Origin: Deltaproteobacteria bacterium
Lineage (GTDB): Bacteria; Myxococcota_A; UBA796; UBA2385
Length of the DNA stretch: 6,555 nt
Direction: 5' to 3'
NCBI GenBank assembly: GCA_016845285.1
Contig: JAERSX010000336.1
Span: 1-6,555, forward strand
The notes below the pieces were generated by a model that saw nothing but the letters and a program-made list of their open reading frames with translations, was not told where the DNA came from and did not search any database. How positions within the stretch are numbered: the first letter of the stretch is position 1; each line of letters starts with the position of its first letter. A program made the translations under genes and the position numbers. Below, piece by piece: positions 1-4,163 of the stretch.

Positions 1-52
1 GGCGGTGCAGCAGGTCGTTCGGGGTGTTGCAGCGCTCGAGGGTGACCGGCAC
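1..52 (-). CDS. possible N-terminus of a gene running off the left edge
   Basis: From a GTG at 52-50 the minus strand reads MPVTLERCNTPNDLLHR up to the window edge. Every one of these 17 codons ends in G or C, whereas the codons just upstream in the same frame do not show that bias and are preceded by a TGA. This pattern suggests that coding begins near here. There is no well-spaced ribosome binding site: an AAGG lies directly against the GTG. Seventeen residues are too few to name a family. If real, the gene would lie downstream of, and in the same direction as, the CotH-like gene, with a gap of about 76 bases. Existence and start are both uncertain. Confidence 0.3.
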   Translation of the reverse strand, partial: MPVTLERCNTPNDLLHR

Positions 53-128
53 CCTTGGGCGGAACGCCAGAGCTGGACCATCGACAAGATTGGGTCAACC
101 ACGACGTCACGCCCCTTGAGCGGCCGCC

Positions 129-1451
129 TCAGAGCTCCCAGAACTCGGCCAGGTAGTCCGCGCGGGTCTGGACCCAGTCGAGGACAAGCTCCTGGTCGGC
201 GGTGGCCTCGCTCAGCGAGCAGTCCCGGCGCGGGTCGGCCTCGACGTCGGCGGCGATCAGGGTGCGGTGCGCCGCGACCTCGGTGGCGAGGTCGACATCG
301 GCCATCAGCTCGATGGCATCGGCCACCTCGTCGCGCCAGGCGACGGTGCAGGAGCTGTCCTGAAGGCAGCCCGTGGCGAGCTGCCCCACGATGTCGGTCC
401 AGCTCCGGTGGCCCTCGCGATCAGGGATGAAGGAGAAGTCGAGGTCGGTGGAGACCAGCTCGGCCTCGCCATCGGTGGGGTCGATGTAGAAGCGGTAGTT
501 GTTCTGGTGCAGGACATAGCCGTCGTTCTGGCCGGTCCACTGCTCGCCCACGAACATCTTCAGCACCGCCTCCCAGTCGATGAGCGGGTCGAGGGTCTCG
601 TCGAAGTCCTCGGTGCCGTGGCTGGCCAGCAGCGCCTCGGAGATGGCGATGACGTCAACGTGATCGACGTCCGTTCCCTCGTCGAGCTGGAAGAGGGTGT
701 CGCGGTCGAGGCCGAAGTCGAGGGTGGTGAAGTTGTAGCCGCCCTCCCAGTAGTACTTGCCGTCGTAGAAGTTGCCGTCGGGGTCGGCATAGACGCGCTT
801 GAGGAAGCGATCGTCCTGGGTCTCGACGAGGTTGTAGAGGCCGTAGGGGTTGTCGTTGATGGTGAGGTCGACGAAGGAGGCCCGTGACGCCGGCACCCCG
901 AGCGCATCGAAGAGCTGGGCGGCCACCACCTCCTTCATCTGGCTGCAGTCGACGACGGCGTTGTTCAGCGTGAGGCTCTCGAGGCCGTGGTAGCGCTGGT
1001 CGGGGACGTAGCGGTTGAGGTCCACCCGCAGCTTGGGCTTGCCGTTCATGTACTGGAAGCTGCCGATCTTCCCCCGCATGCGCAGGCCGACCTCGGTGAT
1101 GGTCTGGCCGTCGACGACGACCTCGGCGGGCACGTACTCATAGGGCTCGTCGTTGAGCGCGAGGATGTACTCGTTGTCGACGATGAGCTCGATCTGGTGG
1201 ATGCGATCAAGGGTGAACAGCGGGTGCTGGCTGTCGCCGACGTACTCGACCTCGTCCGGGACCCAGCCGCTGTCCTCCGTGGCGCTGCCCCCTTCGCCGG
1301 TGTCGTCGTCCGTGCCCGCGCCTTCGTCGCCCGCACCGGTCATCTCCTCGACCGAGTCCCCCCCAGGGGTCACCGGCTCCGGGGCATGGCAGCCCCACGC
1401 CAGCCCCATCGTCACAGTCATCAGAGCGCTCAAGACATCCATGCCCTTCAC
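129..1451 (-). CDS. CotH-kinase-like lipoprotein
   Basis: This 440-residue protein is predicted to be a secreted lipoprotein with a CotH fold. Residues 1-20 form a short signal peptide ending in a lipobox (LAWG before Cys21). A GTG start at 1451-1449 was chosen because it supplies Lys2 as the positive charge and has a GGGGG about 10 bases upstream; an ATG at 1442-1440 would remove that charge. Residues 22-66 are an acidic, Gly/Thr-rich linker that probably holds the domain away from the membrane. The CotH signatures follow in order: GLRMRGKIG (122-130), GKPKLRVDL (137-145), GLESLTLNN (156-164), the helix QMKEVVAAQLFDALGVPASR (171-190), YGLYNLVE (203-210), a YVLHQNNYRFY segment (312-322), and STDLDFSF (334-341), which matches the metal-binding D-x-D motif. 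CotH of Bacillus is an atypical spore-coat protein kinase, but members in non-spore-formers have unknown substrates. Three cysteines near the end (362, 368, 411) could form a disulfide. It ends with TGA and has no obvious partner gene here. Confidence 0.85.
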   Translation of the reverse strand: MKGMDVLSALMTVTMGLAWGCHAPEPVTPGGDSVEEMTGAGDEGAGTDDDTGEGGSATEDSGWVPDEVEYVGDSQHPLFTLDRIHQIELIVDNEYILALNDEPYEYVPAEVVVDGQTITEVGLRMRGKIGSFQYMNGKPKLRVDLNRYVPDQRYHGLESLTLNNAVVDCSQMKEVVAAQLFDALGVPASRASFVDLTINDNPYGLYNLVETQDDRFLKRVYADPDGNFYDGKYYWEGGYNFTTLDFGLDRDTLFQLDEGTDVDHVDVIAISEALLASHGTEDFDETLDPLIDWEAVLKMFVGEQWTGQNDGYVLHQNNYRFYIDPTDGEAELVSTDLDFSFIPDREGHRSWTDIVGQLATGCLQDSSCTVAWRDEVADAIELMADVDLATEVAAHRTLIAADVEADPRRDCSLSEATADQELVLDWVQTRADYLAEFWEL

Positions 1452-1508
1452 TGTGTGGCAGCCCCCGGGAATCTACCCCTCGCGGGCGGAACCTGGTCCC
1501 ACACCTTC

Positions 1509-1557
1509 GCCGAAGCGTTGGCGGGCACGCCGACCAGGCCCCGGCCAACGCTTCGGC
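1509..1557. repeat. perfect 14-bp inverted repeat, 21-nt spacer
   Basis: The arms at 1509-1522 (GCCGAAGCGTTGGC) and 1544-1557 are exact reverse complements, with 21 bases between them. The element lies 58 bases upstream of the CotH-like gene start and about 105 bases beyond the last recognisable codons of the transposase relic. No T-run follows on either strand, so a simple intrinsic terminator is unlikely. It could be a structured end of the decayed IS91-type element, an operator or leader hairpin of the CotH-like gene, or a chance survivor. The pairing is seen directly; the role is not known. Confidence 0.8.
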
Positions 1558-1664
1558 CGTGTGGCGCGGCACCATGGGCCGACTCCACTCGACCAGGTCG
1601 GTGACGACGAGCGCCAGCGGTGTCGGGTCTCGTCTACAGTCGCGGCCCTGAGTTGTCGCTGGGG

Positions 1665-1862
1665 GGGGGATGACCACTGCCCTCGGCTCACGAGTCTCCC
1701 CACAAACTGGACATTGCCATCCACCTCGAAGCTGCGCCGCAACAACTCTGCCCATTGGAGTTCCCATCGTGGCCTCGGCACAGCCACCTGCTTGCGCAGT
1801 GCCTTCCGGTGCGGGGGCGTGTCGGACTTCGGCACGAAGGGGAGGGCCAACAGCAAGTGCAT
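1665..1862 (-). pseudogene. IS91-family transposase, C-terminal relic
   Basis: The relic reads in two frames on the minus strand. The first gives PHRKALRKQ (1814-1788) and then WELQWAELLRRSFEVD, ending at 1719. The second frame continues with QCPVCGETREPRAVVIP from 1716. Joined, they match the conserved C-terminal region of IS91-type Y2 transposases, where a WAELLxRVFEVD segment runs into a CPxCGG zinc-knuckle-like stretch and a short hydrophobic AVI. In the family about two residues usually lie between the Asp and the Cys-containing stretch; here only two bases remain, which fits a 4-base deletion. The catalytic tyrosine region and N-terminus are not recognisable. A run of nine Gs at 1661-1669 marks the end of the readable part. 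The gene is dead and no intact element ends are seen. Confidence 0.6.
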
Positions 1863-1893
1863 GGACGCGACACCGCCTCGGGTTTCGTGACAC

Positions 1894-2257
1894 GTCAGCC
1901 CGGCTTCTCAGCCAGGGCCACGGATGCCGGGGCAGCAACGGGGACTTCGCCCGTGCGCTCAGGGATCGGAGGCGAGGTCGAGCGGGGCGAGGCGCTCGGA
2001 GGATTTCGGGGCCGTCTCCATGCCCTCCTGGTGCGAGTGAGTGTCGCGTAAGGTGTTCAATTCGCCAGGATTTGTGTTGCCCACTGTCCTGTTCGGAGAT
2101 CTTCGGGACACGCGCTCAGAATATTTGGGCCCGCACAGCAGTCTACGGCAGGCGCTCTGCCCCAGAGCCAACTACCCACGCGGCGTGGTTTGGGTTGCCC
2201 CCCCTGGATGGGCATATCGGTACACGGAATGCGCAACCTCAGACCAGCAGGCGCTCA
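1894..2257. other. gene-free stretch, possibly with small gene scraps
   Basis: I see no convincing intact gene here. On the minus strand an ATG at 2021-2019 lies 2 bases after a perfect AGGAGG (2029-2024) and opens a 20-codon frame rich in G/C third positions (METAPKSSERLAPLDLASDP). A shift by one base at its stop would continue as PERTGEVPVAAPASVALAEKPG to a TGA at 1897-1895, so this may be a scrap of a gene. A loose dyad lies at 2085-2091 and 2104-2110 (TGTCCTG / CGGGACA, one G-T pair). No clear promoter was found for the plus-strand lipoprotein gene that starts at 2258. Confidence 0.4.
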
Positions 2258-3232
2258 ATGACCCTCGTACGATGGACTCTTCCCGCAAGTCTCTTCCTGC
2301 TCATGGGCTGCCCTGGGTCGTCGGAAGACCTCACCGAGGCCATCCTCGAGATCGAGGCCACCGCCTACGATGTCTGCGTCATCGATGTCCTGGATCGCAT
2401 GCGGTGCGCGGATAATGCAGGTGAATCCTTGGGTTTCTAGGGTATGGTGTTGGGCTCCAACAGCTACATCGAGCTCGATTCCAACCAGGCGCACATGTGC
2501 GCCATCGAGGACAACGACGGCGACGGAGCGGGGCCCATCCACTGCTTCAAGCTCGAGACCCTCGGTCTGGCAGACGTGTACGACGTCTACGAGGGCCCCT
2601 ACACCAGCTTCTCCATCAACAAGAACACGCTCTGTGCCATCGACCTGGACGGGGCCGTGGTGTGTCCCGATGCGGTCGACGGGTCTGGACTGGAGAGTCC
2701 CCCTGAGGGTGTCTTCGAGGACCTTTGGACCATCGAGCACAGCTTCGTGACGGGTGGCTGTGCCTTGACCGCTGGTGGCGCGCTCGAGTGCTTCGGAGAC
2801 GAAGGGTTCTGGAACTACGTGGAAGCTTGTCCACTTCCTACCGAGGATGTGGTCGACATGGACGTGGGTGGCTATCCCATGCCCATCGCCCTGACGGGAG
2901 ATGGGGCACTCCAAGGTTGGTCCACGTCCGAAGAGGCCTGCGTGTCCGAGGTCGACAGGGACGCGACCTTGGTCGAGACGGGGCAGCACGTCGTCTGGAC
3001 CCTCGACGACCTCGGCGAGATCTCCTGCATCGATGTCAACACCGACCCCGACGACTCGGATGTCGACGAGGACAGCATCCTGGAGAACGCGCCCGAGGGC
3101 AGCTACCACCAGCTCGCGGGCAACCCGAACAACGTGGGCATGTTCATGTGTGCGTCCCAGGGTCACGAGGTCTCGTGCTGGGGAGACGGCTGGAACGACG
3201 GCGTGCCCCAGACCTTCGACTTCGCCGACTGA
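2258..3232 (+). pseudogene. RCC1-repeat lipoprotein gene interrupted by an in-frame TAG
   Basis: Read as one frame of 324 codons, this encodes a lipoprotein: signal peptide residues 1-17 with a good lipobox (LLMG before Cys18), then seven repeats of the type C-A-[IL]-D-x-D-G-x-[VIL]-x-C. The repeat anchors are at residues 40, 81, 126, 168, 210, 247 and 298. Seven is the blade number of an RCC1-type beta-propeller. Repeats 5 and 6 have lost one or both cysteines. Codon 61 (2438-2440) is TAG, between repeats 1 and 2; the 41-residue spacing across it matches the other repeats (37-51), so nothing is inserted or lost there. The start ATG has AGCAGG 6 bases upstream. Family members are usually envelope or secreted proteins of unknown ligand. 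Either the gene is freshly inactivated, or the TAG is read through, or the base is a sequencing error. Confidence 0.65.
2444..3232 (+). CDS. distal open half of the RCC1-repeat lipoprotein gene
   Basis: An automatic gene finder would call this 262-residue frame as the gene. It contains repeats 2 to 7 only, with Cys pairs such as TLCAIDLDGAVVCPD and MFMCASQGHEVSCWG, and has no signal peptide. Its ATG follows the TAG by three bases, so translation could restart here by termination-reinitiation, but only an AGGG one base before the ATG resembles a binding site. A product lacking the signal peptide and one blade would stay in the cytoplasm, where this Cys-rich fold is unlikely to be useful. I regard it as a fragment of the gene starting at 2258. 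Confidence 0.4.
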   Translation: MVLGSNSYIELDSNQAHMCAIEDNDGDGAGPIHCFKLETLGLADVYDVYEGPYTSFSINKNTLCAIDLDGAVVCPDAVDGSGLESPPEGVFEDLWTIEHSFVTGGCALTAGGALECFGDEGFWNYVEACPLPTEDVVDMDVGGYPMPIALTGDGALQGWSTSEEACVSEVDRDATLVETGQHVVWTLDDLGEISCIDVNTDPDDSDVDEDSILENAPEGSYHQLAGNPNNVGMFMCASQGHEVSCWGDGWNDGVPQTFDFAD

Positions 3233-3262
3233 CCACGTCCAGGTCAGGAGGTCGGCCACACC

Positions 3263-3292
3263 CTGCTGCTGGGGCATGAACCCCAGCAGTGG
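3263..3292. terminator. hairpin between convergent genes
   Basis: Arms CTGCTGGGG (3266-3274) and CCCCAGCAG (3281-3289) pair perfectly around a six-base loop, and two G-T pairs plus a C-G pair extend the stem outward. It lies 30 bases after the stop of the plus-strand lipoprotein gene and 20 bases after the stop of the minus-strand small ORF, the usual place for a shared terminator. No T-run follows on either strand, so it may only pause polymerase or protect 3' ends. Confidence 0.45.
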
Positions 3293-3312
3293 CGGCACCC
3301 TTCGGCGTGGCC

Positions 3313-3537
3313 TCAGGCGGTGGCCCACACCACCGGGCTCTTCTCGTCGATCCAGCCCTGCGCCCGCTCGGCGTTCACGACCTTGAGGTGCTCGGCCAGG
3401 GCTGCCTCGATCTCGGTCTTCTCGCCGCCGCTCAAGCGCGTGCGGGCCTCTTCGCTGAGCAGGCCCACCAGCACCGGCAGCTGTGTCTGGAGGCCGTGGG
3501 TCCAGCGCGGACCGGCGGGGTCGGAGGGAGTGGTCAC
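3313..3537 (-). CDS. small soluble protein of unknown function
   Basis: A 74-residue frame starts at GTG (3537-3535). I do not recognise the family. The sequence has no signal peptide or membrane segment. It looks mostly helical: LQTQLPVLVGLLSEEARTRL (residues 16-35), then EKTEIEAALAEHLKVVNAER (39-58), followed by a short tail WIDEKSPVVWATA. Charged helices with regularly spaced Leu, Ala and Val, and codons with high G/C at the third position, argue for a real gene. No good ribosome binding site precedes the GTG. It converges on the RCC1-repeat gene, with a hairpin between them. The MotA relic lies upstream on the same strand, but this protein has no MotB features (no membrane helix, no OmpA-like domain). 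Confidence 0.5.
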   Translation of the reverse strand: MTTPSDPAGPRWTHGLQTQLPVLVGLLSEEARTRLSGGEKTEIEAALAEHLKVVNAERAQGWIDEKSPVVWATA

Positions 3538-3613
3538 GTCCCAGAGGCTAGTCTGCCGTGGTCCGAAGGGATGTCTGGTGATGGCTGGGTGTGGGGAGCT
3601 CTGGCAAGCACGA

Positions 3614-3943
3614 CTCGCTGAGGATCACGCCGTAGAGGATGGCGAGCAGCGCCATGGCCGTCGCCGGCCCGACCGCGGTCGGTCATGGAGGTCTCGCACC
3701 ATCTGCGGCTGCGTACCATCTGTACGTCACCAAGGATCGTGCCGACCAGACTGGACGCGACTCCGAGGTCAGCCACACGATCCGATACGGCTGGCGTGGA
3801 CCCTGCTGCATCATCCCGCGACAAGCCAAGTAGCAGCATGATGGACGTCAGGTTCATGAAGTCGGGGATGCAGCCAGCCGATGCCGTGGAGAGTGCGATC
3901 AGGCTCGCCGGGATGCAGAGTCCGTGCCTCTGCAGGTGTCCAT
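3614..3943 (-). pseudogene. MotA-type proton channel subunit, decayed
   Basis: Three frames on the minus strand together give a shortened MotA-like protein. Frame one reads PASLIALSTASAG, DFMNLTSIMLLLG, and later VASSLVGTILGDVQMV. These correspond to the first helix, the F-x-N/D-L-P-S-L-L-I-V-L-G segment, and the APAFGMVGTLIGLVQML helix of MotA. The next frame reads QMVRDLHD. The third reads PTAVGPATAMALL and AILYGVILSE, matching the GPAMAVALLTTLYGALLAN helix. The first shift coincides with a 17-base tandem duplication (copies beginning at 3722 and 3705, both CAGATGGT); the second fits a one-base loss. Roughly 100 residues of the central cytoplasmic part are missing, and nothing recognisable follows the last motif. 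An ATG at 3943-3941 is a plausible old start. In an intact protein this subunit and MotB convert ion flow into flagellar or gliding force. No MotB is present in the window. Confidence 0.7.
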
Positions 3944-4081
3944 GAACACCGACTTGTTTACGACTGGGGTGGGCGCGCGATGAGGCCTGTGGGTTCCGAT
4001 TGATGACGATGCGAGGCCGGTCCTTCACCTGCGGGGCAGGGCGATGACGACCTCCTCCACAGACCCGGGACTCACGTCATC

Positions 4082-4100
4082 GGGCACCGAGCCGGTACCC
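4082..4100 (-). terminator. stem-loop downstream of the large fusion gene
   Basis: On the minus strand, GGGTACCG and CGGTGCCC pair over eight positions (one T-G) around a three-base loop. It lies 63 bases after the stop of the fusion gene. A second GC-rich stem at 4133-4150 sits between them but has a mismatch in minus-strand RNA. Neither is followed by a T-run, so termination is plausible but unproven. Confidence 0.3.
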
Positions 4101-4163
4101 AAGACAGCCCTGCCTCGCCGCCGCCACCGCGCGCCTGCCCGTGGGCGGGCCTCTACCGTGGCC

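Noticed and set aside
1509..1557. Integron attC recombination site, because of GTTGGC and GCCAAC in the arms
   Set aside because: An attC site begins with RYYYAAC and ends with GTTRRRY. Here the related hexamers face inward in the opposite order, the arms are perfect rather than interrupted, and no cassette gene or integrase is present.
1661..1669. Run of nine Gs as a phase-variation switch
   Set aside because: It lies in a dead transposase relic already disabled by a separate deletion, so slippage would not switch any gene; it is also a likely place for sequencing error.
987..1890. Long plus-strand frames opposite the CotH-like gene and the transposase relic
   Set aside because: They are shadows produced by high GC content: skewed to Val/Gly/Arg or Ser/Pro/Arg, no family motifs, and they overlap a well-supported gene on the other strand.
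2255..3328. 357-codon minus-strand frame opposite the RCC1-repeat gene
   Set aside because: The plus strand has a lipobox and seven regular Cys-rich repeats; the minus frame is Val/Asp/His-rich with no recognisable domain and mirrors the codon bias of the plus-strand gene.
3534..4028. Intact 164-residue minus-strand protein
   Set aside because: Only its middle part matches MotA motifs, and the matching continues in two other frames beyond the 17-base duplication; the ends are Arg/His/Pro-rich nonsense. It is better described as a pseudogene.
4133..4150. Second stem as the main terminator of the fusion gene
   Set aside because: In minus-strand RNA the stem has a central C-A mismatch and no T-run follows; the stem at 4082-4100 pairs better.
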